This document shows, piece after piece, positions 1 through 8,636 of a stretch of 64,000 nt of DNA. Under the pieces are notes generated by a model, which was not told the origin of the DNA, did no database searches, and worked only from the letters and a program-made list of their open reading frames with translations. Position numbers and translations under genes: made by a program. The DNA comes from Curtobacterium pusillum. Lineage in GTDB: Bacteria > Actinomycetota > Actinomycetes > Actinomycetales > Microbacteriaceae. The stretch's first letter is position 1; every line of letters starts with the position of its first letter. The stretch is from the NCBI RefSeq assembly GCF_013359865.1, contig NZ_JABMCE010000082.1, positions 1 to 64,000 on the forward strand, given 5' to 3'.

Positions 1-48
1 ACCCCGCCCGCGGCCGCGACCCCACCCGCGGGCCGTGCCCCGCCCGGG

Positions 49-738
49 TCAGTCGGCGTCGGGGGCGAGCCAGATCGCGGACGCGGCGGCCGCCGGCAGG
101 TCGACGAGGGACTCCTCGCCGTCGGCCGACCGCCGTGACACCGCGATCACGCCCGCGTAGTCCCGCACCCGCTCCACCCGCAGGTGCGTCCCGAGACCGA
201 CCCCGAGCTCGTCGAAGTACCGCAGCAGTGAGGGGTCGTCGTCGGACACCCGGTCGACGGTGCCGCAGGCTCCGGGTTCGATCGCCCCGAGCAGGGTGCC
301 GGGGGAGTCCGGCACCGTACCGTCCGCGCGGGGGATCGGGTCGCCGTGCGGGTCGTGCGTCGGGTGTCCGAGGTCCTCGTCGACCCGGTCGAGGAACGTC
401 TCCGACACGGAGTGCTCGAGCGCCTCGGCCTCGGTGTGGACCTCGTCCCACGAGTACCCGAGCCGCTCGACCAGGAACGTCTCGATGAGCCGGTGCCGCC
501 GGACCATCGCCACGGCGACCTGCTGCCCGAGGGGGGTGAGCACGACGCCGTAGTACGGGGTGTGCTCGATGAGGCCGTCGCGGTCGAGCTTCCGGAGGTT
601 GCCCGACACCGTCGACGCGGAGACCTTCAGCGTCGCCGCGATGTCCCTCGTCGCCAGACCGGGCCCGCCGCGCTCGCTCGCCTTCCAGACGAGCTTCACG
701 TAGTCCTCCGCCATGGTCGACAGGGAGGGCAGGCGCAT
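49..738 (-). CDS. mntR: DtxR-family metal-dependent repressor, MntR-like
   Basis: A 229-residue regulator with an N-terminal winged helix (about residues 8-65), a dimerisation/metal-binding middle and a C-terminal FeoA/SH3-like domain (about 155-229). Visible candidate metal ligands are D12 (in AEDYV), H82, E86, H101, E105, E108 and H109. The pattern E105-x2-E108-H109 has Glu where DtxR/IdeR have Cys102, and Asp at the MntR D8 position, so manganese sensing is more likely than iron sensing. The ATG at 738 was chosen because MRLPSLSTMAEDY begins directly before the first helix; a further in-frame start lies at 768. It is divergent from the protease gene, with about 37 bp between the starts. 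Target genes are not in view. Confidence 0.85.
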   Translation of the reverse strand: MRLPSLSTMAEDYVKLVWKASERGGPGLATRDIAATLKVSASTVSGNLRKLDRDGLIEHTPYYGVVLTPLGQQVAVAMVRRHRLIETFLVERLGYSWDEVHTEAEALEHSVSETFLDRVDEDLGHPTHDPHGDPIPRADGTVPDSPGTLLGAIEPGACGTVDRVSDDDPSLLRYFDELGVGLGTHLRVERVRDYAGVIAVSRRSADGEESLVDLPAAAASAIWLAPDAD

Positions 739-775
739 ACCGCCAATCGTACGGCTGCCCTGGTACAAACAGGAC

Positions 776-1651
776 GTGGAACAACCCCGCCGCCGCCGCT
801 GGCCAGTCCCGCCGTCCCTGCTGGTCGCCCTCGCACCGATGGTGGTGTTCGCAGCGATCAGTGCGTGGCGCTCCCGACCGAGCGACGACTACCCGACGCT
901 CGGGCAGACGGTCGACAGCGTCGTCCGGTCGCTCGTCCTCCCGGAGGGCATCGCCGCCGTGGCGCTCTGCCTCGTCGTGACGGGACTCGGGTGGTGGCGG
1001 ATCGCGACGATCGACGCGACGAGGACGCGGCTGAGCTGGACGTGGCTCGCCCCTGCGCTGATCGTCGTGATCTGCCTCGTCCGACTGCCGCTCGTCGACT
1101 GGTCGGCGCTGCCCGGTCACTACTTCCTCCTCCTGGGCGTCGGCGTGCTGTTCGTCGGGTCCTTCGAGGAGCTGATGGCCCGCGGCGTCCTGCTCGTCGG
1201 GCTGCGGCGACGGCTGCCGGAGTTCGGCGTGTGGATCGTCTCGTGCGTGCTGTTCGGGCTGCTGCACCTGCTCAACGCGCTCGCGGGTGCGGGCCTCGGG
1301 GCGACGCTGGTCCAGGTGGTGTTCGCCGCCTCGTTCGGTTCGACGCTGTACCTGGGCCGCCGACTGTCCGGGAACCTGCTCCTGCCGGTGCTGCTGCACG
1401 CGTTCTGGGACTTCGGCTCGATCGCGCTCTCGGCGACGGCGGACGTCCACGACCCGGCGAAGCTCGTGCTCGTCGGGGGCGTCGGGCTGCTCTCGTTCGG
1501 GGTGCTCGCGCTCGGCATCGTCGCCGGCGGGGTGGTCGCGTGGCGGGACGGCCGGCCGCGCCGCCTGCGGCGCCGGTGGCGGACGGTACCGCCCATGGGG
1601 GCGTACGCGGTGCGGGAGGACGAGCCGCGCCTCCCGGCCGTCACGTGGTGA
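776..1651 (+). CDS. CPBP-family intramembrane metalloprotease (ABI/Rce1-like)
   Basis: A multi-pass membrane protein of about 291 residues. It carries the three CPBP motifs: EELMAR (EExxxR, near residue 130), FGLLH (FxxxH, near 163) and HAFWDF (near 206). The Glu pair and the two His are the expected metal site. Family members cleave membrane-embedded substrates or act in bacteriocin self-immunity; the substrate here is unknown. The GTG at 776 is preferred to the ATG at 713 because 713 lies inside the divergent regulator gene. The C-terminal tail after the last helix is Arg-rich. Confidence 0.82.
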   Translation: MEQPRRRRWPVPPSLLVALAPMVVFAAISAWRSRPSDDYPTLGQTVDSVVRSLVLPEGIAAVALCLVVTGLGWWRIATIDATRTRLSWTWLAPALIVVICLVRLPLVDWSALPGHYFLLLGVGVLFVGSFEELMARGVLLVGLRRRLPEFGVWIVSCVLFGLLHLLNALAGAGLGATLVQVVFAASFGSTLYLGRRLSGNLLLPVLLHAFWDFGSIALSATADVHDPAKLVLVGGVGLLSFGVLALGIVAGGVVAWRDGRPRRLRRRWRTVPPMGAYAVREDEPRLPAVTW

Positions 1652-1686
1652 CCACCGTCGGTCCCGTTCGCTCCCGCGGGACGGGG

Positions 1687-1723
1687 GTCACCCCGAGCCG
1701 CACATCGGCACGGCTGGGGTGAC
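1687..1723. terminator. Bidirectional terminator-like hairpin
   Basis: GTCACCCCGAGCCG (1687-1700) faces CGGCTGGGGTGAC (1711-1723), an inverted repeat with one bulged base. It lies between two convergent genes ending at 1651 (+) and 1745 (-). No clear T-tract follows, which is usual at this GC content. Confidence 0.6.
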
Positions 1724-1744
1724 TTCCCGACAGCGCGTCGCTGC

Positions 1745-2155
1745 TCAGCCCGTGGCGCCGCCGATGATGGCCGGACGCTCGGTCGGGTCGTGTTCCTCGA
1801 CGAACGTGACCGCCTGGGCGCGGAGCTGATCGACCCCCTCGGTGTCGAACCGCAGCGACCCCGTCCAGATCGCGCCGGCCTCGACGAACCGGTACGCCTG
1901 CTGCGTGTCCACGATCACGTGGTCGTCCGGGGTGCCGGCGAACGCCGTGGCGTCGATGCTGACCCAGCGGGGAGCATCGCACTCGATCTCCCACTGGACG
2001 GTCCCGCTCGTGTGGTCGGCGACCATCGTGGTCGTGTTGCAGCCGGGCGCCTGGGGGTCGCGCGGCTCGGCTGCGGAGGCCGAGGCGGGGAGGGCGCCCG
2101 AGGCGATGCCGAAGATCGCGGTGCCGACGGCGGCGAGGGTGAGGATCCGCTTCAT
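1745..2155 (-). CDS. Small secreted protein of unknown function
   Basis: A 136-residue protein with a Sec signal peptide (MKRILTLAAVGTAIFGIASG, cleavage expected near ASASA-AEP). The mature part contains two Cys (in GCNTTT and IECDAP) that could form a disulfide. The start at 2155 has a GGAG eight bases upstream; the longer reading from 2218 adds a non-signal N-terminus and is rejected. No family was recognised. Spacing on both sides suggests a single-gene transcript. Confidence 0.7.
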   Translation of the reverse strand: MKRILTLAAVGTAIFGIASGALPASASAAEPRDPQAPGCNTTTMVADHTSGTVQWEIECDAPRWVSIDATAFAGTPDDHVIVDTQQAYRFVEAGAIWTGSLRFDTEGVDQLRAQAVTFVEEHDPTERPAIIGGATG

Positions 2156-2258
2156 CGTGGAACTCCAATCTGATGTATCAGGAGTTCTGAGTCTGGACCG
2201 CTCGCAGGCCGAGCGCAACCCCGGGCGGCAACACTGCCGCCACGGATCGAGCGCGTCG

Positions 2259-3056
2259 CTACAGCTCGACCTCGAACGGTTCGGTGCGGACGAGTTCGTG
2301 CACGCCCGAGATGACCTCGCTCGGGCGGAACGGGTACCTGTCGATCTCGGCCTGGTCGCTGATGCCGGTCATCACGAGCACGGTGTGGAGCCCCGCCTCG
2401 ATGCCGGCCTGCACGTCGGTGTCCATCCGGTCGCCGATCATGCCGGTGTTCTCGGAGTGCGCCCCGATCCGGTTCATCGCCGACCGGAACATCATCGGGT
2501 TGGGCTTGCCGACGACGTACGGCTGCTTGCCGGTGGCCTTCTCGATCATCGCCGCGATCGCCCCCGTGGCGGGGAGGACGCCCTCGGCGCTCGGGCCGGT
2601 GGCGTCGGGGTTCGTGACGATGAAGCGGGCGCCGTCGCGGATGAGGCGGACGGCCTTGGTGATCGCCTCGAACGAGTAGTTCCTGGTCTCGCCGACGACG
2701 ACGTAGTCGGGCGCCGTCTCGGTCATGATGAAGCCGGCCTCGTGCAGGGCGGTGGTCATGCCGGCCTCGCCGATGACGAACGCCGAGCCGCCGGGCATCT
2801 GCGACTTGCAGAAGTCCGCGGTCGCGAGCGCCGACGTCCAGATCCGCTCCTCGGGCACCTCGAGCCCCGACCAGCGGAGGCGGGCGCTCAGGTCGCGGGG
2901 CGTGAAGATCGAGTTGTTCGTGAGGACGAGGAACTCGGTGCCCTCGTCGAGCCACTGCTGGATGAGCTCGGGGGCTCCGGGGAGGGCCTGGTTCTCATGG
3001 ACGAGCACGCCGTCCATGTCGGTCAGCCAGCACTCGACCTCGTCGCGGGTTGCCAT
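2259..3056 (-). CDS. HAD-superfamily IIA phosphatase (NagD-like)
   Basis: A 265-residue cytoplasmic hydrolase with the HAD motifs in order: LTDMDGVLV (nucleophile Asp of DxDG near residue 13), TNNS (motif II), KPNPMMF (motif III Lys) and IGDRMDTDV (motif IV acidic pair). A capping domain between motifs II and III is typical of subclass IIA, which includes NagD and 4-nitrophenylphosphatases and dephosphorylates small phosphorylated metabolites. The ATG at 3056 has GAGG just upstream; an in-frame GTG at 3065 is the alternative. It is divergent from the TetR gene at 3234. Confidence 0.88.
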   Translation of the reverse strand: MATRDEVECWLTDMDGVLVHENQALPGAPELIQQWLDEGTEFLVLTNNSIFTPRDLSARLRWSGLEVPEERIWTSALATADFCKSQMPGGSAFVIGEAGMTTALHEAGFIMTETAPDYVVVGETRNYSFEAITKAVRLIRDGARFIVTNPDATGPSAEGVLPATGAIAAMIEKATGKQPYVVGKPNPMMFRSAMNRIGAHSENTGMIGDRMDTDVQAGIEAGLHTVLVMTGISDQAEIDRYPFRPSEVISGVHELVRTEPFEVEL

Positions 3057-3233
3057 GGTCCTCACCCTACTGGGCGCGTGTGACGGCCCGGCTCGGGGTC
3101 GCCTCGGAAAGGGCCGGGAGGAACGGATCGGCTCTTGTGCCCAGCGTGCGGAGCCGAGATGGTCGAGACACCGAATGCCGGTCGGCTTTGCCCTAGGCTT
3201 TTCAGGACACGTACCGAATCAAGGAGAAGCACC

Positions 3234-3911
3234 GTGCTCGTCGAACCCGGAACGCCGACCGCCGCACCCCGAGCCGCCCCGGCGTCGGACCGCGTGGACC
3301 CGGCACCGCGACGACGCCGCGGCCGCCCGAACGTGCTCACCCGCGAGCAGGTCATCGACGCCGCCACGGTCATCGCGAACGAGGACGGCCTCGACCGGCT
3401 CTCGTTCCGGGCCCTCGGCGTCCGGCTGGGGGTCGCGCCGATGACCGTGCACCGGACGATCGGCGGCCTGGACGACCTGCACGCGGAACTCGTGCGGCGC
3501 ACCGTCGACGAGTTCACCGCCACGTTCGTCTGGCCGTCGGAGTGGCGCGACGTCGTGCGGGTGTTCGCCACGACGTTCCGGGACCTCATGCGGACGCACC
3601 CGCTCGTGCTCGAGTCGCACAGTCGCCGCGGCGCCCTCGTGTCCACCGAGTCCGACGCCGTCGTGGCGAAGGTCGTCGGCGCGCTCCGCTCCGCCGGGCT
3701 GCCCGATGCCGAGGCGATGTACGCGTTCTTCGTCGTGTACGACTTCGTGGTCGGACACACGAGCGTGCAGGTCGGCCGCGGCTCGTCCGAGGCGGGGCGG
3801 CCGGAACGGCACGCGCTCGTGGGCGAGCTCCTCGGGTCGCACTCGTACGACGACCGCTTCGCCCTCGGGATCGACATCCTCGTCGCCGGGATCGAGGCCC
3901 GCGTCCGCTGA
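3234..3911 (+). CDS. TetR-family transcriptional regulator
   Basis: A 225-residue regulator. After a Pro/Ala-rich leader and a basic RRRRGRP stretch comes a TetR-type helix-turn-helix (LTREQVIDAATVIANEDGL, then LSFRALGVRLGVAPMTVHR). The C-terminal ligand domain has no recognisable specificity. The GTG at 3234 is chosen because AAGGAGAA lies six bases upstream; the reading from 3135 has no ribosome-binding site. The next gene, an RNA methyltransferase, starts 26 bp downstream, so the two may be co-transcribed. Target unknown. Confidence 0.82.
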   Translation: MLVEPGTPTAAPRAAPASDRVDPAPRRRRGRPNVLTREQVIDAATVIANEDGLDRLSFRALGVRLGVAPMTVHRTIGGLDDLHAELVRRTVDEFTATFVWPSEWRDVVRVFATTFRDLMRTHPLVLESHSRRGALVSTESDAVVAKVVGALRSAGLPDAEAMYAFFVVYDFVVGHTSVQVGRGSSEAGRPERHALVGELLGSHSYDDRFALGIDILVAGIEARVR

Positions 3912-3937
3912 CCCCGGGCGCGCCCTACGCTTGGGAC

Positions 3938-4573
3938 GTGACCGCAGCGCCCGAACCGTCCCACGAGCGGACGACGAACGGGGTCGGTCCGCACCCCGAG
4001 CCGTGGCCGGACGACCCCCGGCTCGACCCGGAGCTCCTCGTTGCGGGCGACACCCGCAACGTGGTCGACCGTTTCCGGTACTGGTCGATGGAGGCGATCG
4101 TCGCCGACCTCGACACCCGACGGCACGCGTTCGACGTGGCGATCGAGAACTGGCAGCACGACCTCAACATCGGGTCGATCGTGCGCAGCGCCAACGCGTT
4201 CCTCGCCGGCACCGTCCACATCATCGGGCGCCGCCGGTGGAACAAGCGCGGGGCGATGGTGACCGATCGGTACCAGCACGTGCGGTACCACACCGACGTC
4301 GCGGCCTTCCTCGCCTCGATGCACGACGAGGGTCGCCCGGTGATCGCGATCGACAACACCCCCGGGGCTTCGCACATCGAGACGGCCGCGATCCCCGAGC
4401 GGTGCGTGTTCCTGTTCGGGCAGGAGGGTCCGGGGCTCACCGACGAGGCCGTCGCCGGCGCGGACGGGCACCTCGAGATCGCCCAGTTCGGATCGACGCG
4501 GAGCATCAACGCCTCGGCGGCGGCGGCGATCGTCATGCACAGCTGGGTCGTGCAGCACGCCGACCTCGGCTGA
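3938..4573 (+). CDS. TrmH/SpoU-family RNA 2'-O-methyltransferase
   Basis: A 211-residue SPOUT-fold enzyme that should transfer methyl from S-adenosylmethionine to a ribose 2'-OH in tRNA or rRNA. The three SpoU motifs are present: NIGSIVRSANAF (motif 1 with the catalytic Arg), FGQEGPGLT (motif 2) and STRSINASAAAAIVMHSW (motif 3). The GTG at 3938 follows the upstream stop closely; readings extending further upstream overlap the TetR gene in another frame. The target nucleotide cannot be read from the sequence. Confidence 0.87.
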   Translation: MTAAPEPSHERTTNGVGPHPEPWPDDPRLDPELLVAGDTRNVVDRFRYWSMEAIVADLDTRRHAFDVAIENWQHDLNIGSIVRSANAFLAGTVHIIGRRRWNKRGAMVTDRYQHVRYHTDVAAFLASMHDEGRPVIAIDNTPGASHIETAAIPERCVFLFGQEGPGLTDEAVAGADGHLEIAQFGSTRSINASAAAAIVMHSWVVQHADLG

Positions 4574-4633
4574 GGGCCACCGTCGGGTACCGCCTGCGTG
4601 AGGCCACCCCGGCGGTGAGCCGTCAGGGCGCTG

Positions 4634-5632
4634 TCAGCGTGCCGCCGTCGTCCTCCGGGCGACCAGCCGCGGTTCCACGAGGACCTCGGTGGCGGCGAGC
4701 CCCGGGTCGGCGATCCGGGCGAGCAGTCGTTCGCCGGCCCCGCGCCCGATCTCGACACTCCGGTCGTCGATGCTCGTGAGCCCGACGTACCGTGTCGCCG
4801 CGAGCGGGGTGTCGTCGTAGCCCATGACCGAGACGTCCTCGGGGACGCGCAGCCCGCGCGCAGCGAGCTCGGACAGTGCGCCGAGCGCCATCACGTCGTT
4901 CGCCGCGAACACCGCGGTGACGTCGGGGTGGTCGTCGAGCAGCTGCGCCACCGCCCGGGAGCCGGCGTCCTCGGTCGCCTCGCCGGGCAGGATCGTCACC
5001 GCCACGTCCGCCGCAGCGCCGACCGCCGCTTCGAACCCCGAGCGCCGCTCGGCCGACGCCGCGGAGGACGCCCCGATGAACCCGAGCCGCACGTGCCCGA
5101 GCCCGAGCAGGTGCTCCGCGGCCATCCCGCCTCCGGCACGGTCGTCGTTCGCGACGGTGTCGGCGCGGGGGATCGACAACCGTCCGCCGGCGATGACGAG
5201 CGGCGTGGACGCCGGGATCGCCAGGTCGGTGTCGGGCTCGCCGGCGATGACGAGACCCTCGACGCGCATCGAGAGGAAACCCTCCACCGGGGAGGCGTCG
5301 AGCCCCGTGTTCAGGAACCGGTCGGCGACGACGAGACGGTGGCCCTGGTCCTGCAGCGCTTCGCGCAGGCCCGTCAGCAGGTCGACGAACCACTGGTTCC
5401 TGAAGTCGTCGAGCACGACGCCGATCGTCCGGGAGCGGGTGCCGGCCAGCGAGACCGCCGCCGTCGAGGGGCGGTAGTCGAGCTCCTGGATCGCCTTGAG
5501 CACCGCTTCGCGCCGCTGCTGGCTCACCCGGGGGGAGCGCTGCAGCACGAGCGAGACGAGGGACTTCGAGACCCCGGCGCGCGCGGCGACGTCGTAGATG
5601 GTCGCGGGTTTGCCGGCTCCCATGATCTGCAT
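4634..5632 (-). CDS. LacI-family transcriptional regulator
   Basis: A 332-residue repressor. The N-terminal LacI helix-turn-helix is clear (TIYDVAARAGVSKSLVSLVL, then the hinge-helix region RPSTAAVSLAG). The periplasmic-binding-like ligand domain follows, with RTIGVVLDDFRNQW at its start and FAANDVMALGAL and VSVMGYDDTPLA typical of sugar-binding LacI proteins. It lies downstream of, and on the same strand as, a uronate-dehydrogenase-like gene, which suggests control of sugar or sugar-acid catabolism. The start may be Met1 or Met4. No operator was identified. Confidence 0.88.
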   Translation of the reverse strand: MQIMGAGKPATIYDVAARAGVSKSLVSLVLQRSPRVSQQRREAVLKAIQELDYRPSTAAVSLAGTRSRTIGVVLDDFRNQWFVDLLTGLREALQDQGHRLVVADRFLNTGLDASPVEGFLSMRVEGLVIAGEPDTDLAIPASTPLVIAGGRLSIPRADTVANDDRAGGGMAAEHLLGLGHVRLGFIGASSAASAERRSGFEAAVGAAADVAVTILPGEATEDAGSRAVAQLLDDHPDVTAVFAANDVMALGALSELAARGLRVPEDVSVMGYDDTPLAATRYVGLTSIDDRSVEIGRGAGERLLARIADPGLAATEVLVEPRLVARRTTAAR

Positions 5633-5735
5633 CGACCTCCGTGGCTCTCCCGTCGATGGTAGCGGGGGCCGTGACAGGCGTGCGGTTCGGCCTGGAGGCT
5701 CGGCGCGGCTCCGTCCCGCCGCTCGCCTCCCATGG

Positions 5736-6539
5736 TCAGTCGCGTGCGCGGCCGAGCGGCTGCCTCGCCAGGCCCCCGCCGAGGAACTCCGCGTCCTCCG
5801 GCGGCAACTCGTCGCGCTCCTCCGCGTCGAGCACCGCCGACGCGTCGTCCACCGGCCGGAACCCGATCCGTTCGCCGGCCGTGAAGTCCGCCGGAGCGCC
5901 CGTGTTCCGCGAGACCGCCCACACCACGTGGTGTCCCGGTTCGGTCAGCTCGACCGTCGCCTGCACGAGCCGGGCCAGGTCGTCCGGCGAGGTCCACATG
6001 AGCAGCGCCCGCGCCGAGTTCGGCCGGTCGCCGAACGCTCCGATCCGGGCGGACACGATCGACATCTCGAACCGGTCGGCGAACAGGCTGCCGAGGAGCT
6101 CCATCGCGGCCTTCGTCACGCCGTAGTACGAGTCGGGGCGGGGAATCCGGTCGCCGGGGACGCTGCCCGGGGCGTCGGGTCGCTCGGGTACCCGGCCGAC
6201 GGCGTGGATGGAGCTCGCCTGCACGACGCGGAGGACGCCGTTCGCGGCGGCCGCCTCGAGCACGTTCTTCGTCCCGGTGACGTTCGCGTCGAGCAGCGCG
6301 TCCCACTCGTCCTCCGTGGGGATCCCGGCCAGGTGCACGATCGTGTCGACGCCCGGCAGTGCCGTCTCGAGCGCCGAGCGGTCGTTCACCGACCCGGGGA
6401 CGAAGCGTTCGCGATCCCCGACCGGTGGCTCGGGTGGGCGTTCGTCGAGCAGGACGAGGTCGTGTCCGGCGGCCAGGAGTCTCGGACGTAGTGCGGTCCC
6501 GATCCGTCCCGTGGCCCCGGTGATGAGCAGCGTCGCCAT
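5736..6539 (-). CDS. NAD-dependent epimerase/dehydratase, uronate-dehydrogenase-like
   Basis: A 267-residue short-chain dehydrogenase. GATGRIG (GxxGxxG) at the N-terminus binds NAD(P), and SYYGVTK gives the Tyr-x3-Lys catalytic pair, with ASSIH supplying the Ser. DTIVHLAGI, RPDSYYGVTKAA and the short 267-residue length recall uronate dehydrogenases, which oxidise galacturonate or glucuronate to the aldarolactone; that assignment is from memory of the family. Utilising pectin-derived uronates would suit a plant-associated host, and the LacI gene 103 bp downstream on the same strand is a plausible partner. Other sugar-nucleotide epimerases remain possible. Confidence 0.78.
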   Translation of the reverse strand: MATLLITGATGRIGTALRPRLLAAGHDLVLLDERPPEPPVGDRERFVPGSVNDRSALETALPGVDTIVHLAGIPTEDEWDALLDANVTGTKNVLEAAAANGVLRVVQASSIHAVGRVPERPDAPGSVPGDRIPRPDSYYGVTKAAMELLGSLFADRFEMSIVSARIGAFGDRPNSARALLMWTSPDDLARLVQATVELTEPGHHVVWAVSRNTGAPADFTAGERIGFRPVDDASAVLDAEERDELPPEDAEFLGGGLARQPLGRARD

Positions 6540-6566
6540 GGCCCGGACGCTACCCGCGGTCCGCGT

Positions 6567-8636
6567 CTACCCGATCAGGCTCGGCCGCAGGTCGCGCAGG
6601 GTCCGCGAGCGGGTCTGCCGTGCCGTGACCACGAACGCCACGAGCAGCGAACCGAGCAGCCAGCACGCGAGCACCCCCGCGTCCGACCACGCCGTCCCGA
6701 GGTTCCCGCCGTACATGGTCTGCCGGATCGCGTCGACCGAGTACGTCATCGGCAGCGCGAAGTGCAGCGCCGCCAACGGCCCGGGAAGCGTCTGCCACGG
6801 GAACGTCCCACCGGCGGTGACGAGCTGCACGAGCATGAGCACCAGGCCGAGGAACTGCCCCACGGAGCCGAGCAGCACGTTGAGCGCCATGATGATCGCC
6901 GCGAACGTGGCGGATGCCAGCACCATGATCCCGATCGTGGCTCCGGCGTGCACGACGTTCAGGTCGAGGGCGAACCGGACGATGAAGAACAGCGCGACCA
7001 TCTGCACGACCCCGAGCAGCACGGGCGTGAGCCACCCGCCGAGCACCACCTGCAGCGGCTTCCGCACCGCGGTGATCGCCCGCTTCGAGATCGGCTTCAG
7101 GATGAGGAACAGCGCGTACATGCCGATCCAGGCCGCGAGCGAGATGAAGAACGGCGCGAGGCCGGCGCCGTAGTTCGACGCGGAGGCGACGTCGTCCGTG
7201 CCGACCTTCACGGGGTCGGAGATGACCGATGCCTGGTCGTTGCGCTCGGAGGCGGTGGACGCGGGGATCTTGGTGCGTCCCTCGTCGAGCTTGTCGGCGA
7301 GCTCGGACGAGCCGCTCTGCAGCTTGGTCAGACCCGATGCGAGTGACTTCGCACCGTCGTCGGCCGATGCCGCACCGGTGGCGAGCTGCGACGCCCCCGA
7401 CGACAGCGAGGGTGCCGCCGCGGCGAGCTGCGACGTCCCGGCAGCGACCTGCGACGACCCCGACGCCAGCTGCGACGCGCCGTCCGCCGCCGTGGCGATC
7501 CCCGAGGCGAGCTGGGGCGACTTCGCGGCCAGCTGCTGGGTCCCTGCGGCGACCTGCGCCGATCCGTCACGGAGCTGGTCGACGGAGGACTTGGTCGCGT
7601 CGTACGTGGTCTTCGCGTTCGCACCCGCGGTGTTCACGTCGGTGACGGCCTTCGCGATGGCCGCGGTCTGCTCCTCGCTGAGCGTGACGCCTTCCGGCAG
7701 GTTCGCCTCGATCTGTGCGATGACCGTCTCCGCGTCGACGGGCTGCAGGCCGTCGACGTCGCTGCTGAACGAGTCGACCGTGTCGGCCAGCTTCTTGTTG
7801 CCCGCGGCGACCTTCTGCGCGCCCTCGTTGAGCTGCGCGGTCTGCGCGGGCAGTGACGCCGTCTGCTGCTTCGCTGACTGCAGGCCGGACGACAGCGATG
7901 CCGCTCCCGAGGCGAGCTTCTGCGCTCCGTCGTTCAGCTTCGTCATCTGCGCCGGCAGGTCCTTCGTCCCGGCCGCGAGCTGAGCCGCACCGGACGACAG
8001 CTTGCCCGTGCCGTCCGCGAGCGTCGTTGCGCCGTTCGCGGCGTCGGCAGCGCCCGAGGCGAGCTGCCCCGCCCCGTCGACCGCGTCGCCGAGGCTGTCC
8101 CGCACGTCGGCGAGTCCGACGAGCAGCGTCTTCGCGGCCTGCTTCCCGACGCGCTCCGCCACGGCGGTGCGCATGGTCTTGCCGGCCTGTTCGGCGATCG
8201 TGGACGCCAGGTACGAGTTCGTGTCCGCCGTCGTCATGACGAGCTTCGCCCGTTTGGGGTCGTCGGACTGCGCGGACACCAGGGACTCCGAGAAGTCGTG
8301 CGGGATGGTCACGACGAAGTCGTACGTGCCGTTGCGCACGCCGGAGCGCGCATCCGCCGCGGAGGTCTTCGTCCACTTGAAGTCGGCGCCGTCGATGGCC
8401 TCCTTCGTGACGTCCTTGCCGTAGTCGACGTGGTCGCCGTCGAGGGTGGCGCCGGCGTCCTGGTCCACGATGGCCGCGGGGACCTGGTCGAGCTTCGCGT
8501 AGGGGTCGCGGTTGGCCCAGAGGTAGGCACCGCCGTAGAGCAGCGGCACGACCATGAGCGCGATGAACGCGAGTCGAGCGAGCGGGGTCGCGGTGAGTCG
8601 CGCCAGTTCGGCGCGGACGAGCGAGGTGGTGGTCAC
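6567..8636 (-). CDS. YhgE/Pip-family membrane protein with ABC-2 permease-like C-terminus
   Basis: A 689-residue membrane protein. One transmembrane helix near residues 15-35 is followed by a large extracellular domain and a long heptad-like stretch rich in LASGA/QVAAGT/QLAAGA units (about residues 200-470). At least five transmembrane helices of ABC-2 permease type follow at the C-terminus (from GAGLAPFFISLAAWIGMYAL). This is the architecture of YhgE/Pip proteins: phage-infection protein and the EsaA-like type VII accessory group. The GTG start overlaps the upstream stop as GTGA, so it is translationally coupled to the degenerate ABC ATPase gene. Likely repressed by the TetR at the head of the operon. 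Confidence 0.85.
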   Translation of the reverse strand: MTTTSLVRAELARLTATPLARLAFIALMVVPLLYGGAYLWANRDPYAKLDQVPAAIVDQDAGATLDGDHVDYGKDVTKEAIDGADFKWTKTSAADARSGVRNGTYDFVVTIPHDFSESLVSAQSDDPKRAKLVMTTADTNSYLASTIAEQAGKTMRTAVAERVGKQAAKTLLVGLADVRDSLGDAVDGAGQLASGAADAANGATTLADGTGKLSSGAAQLAAGTKDLPAQMTKLNDGAQKLASGAASLSSGLQSAKQQTASLPAQTAQLNEGAQKVAAGNKKLADTVDSFSSDVDGLQPVDAETVIAQIEANLPEGVTLSEEQTAAIAKAVTDVNTAGANAKTTYDATKSSVDQLRDGSAQVAAGTQQLAAKSPQLASGIATAADGASQLASGSSQVAAGTSQLAAAAPSLSSGASQLATGAASADDGAKSLASGLTKLQSGSSELADKLDEGRTKIPASTASERNDQASVISDPVKVGTDDVASASNYGAGLAPFFISLAAWIGMYALFLILKPISKRAITAVRKPLQVVLGGWLTPVLLGVVQMVALFFIVRFALDLNVVHAGATIGIMVLASATFAAIIMALNVLLGSVGQFLGLVLMLVQLVTAGGTFPWQTLPGPLAALHFALPMTYSVDAIRQTMYGGNLGTAWSDAGVLACWLLGSLLVAFVVTARQTRSRTLRDLRPSLIG

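Noticed and set aside
49..738. The DtxR-family gene as the regulator of the iron box at 48069
   Set aside because: Its ligand residues are of the manganese type, so a separate IdeR is the better candidate.
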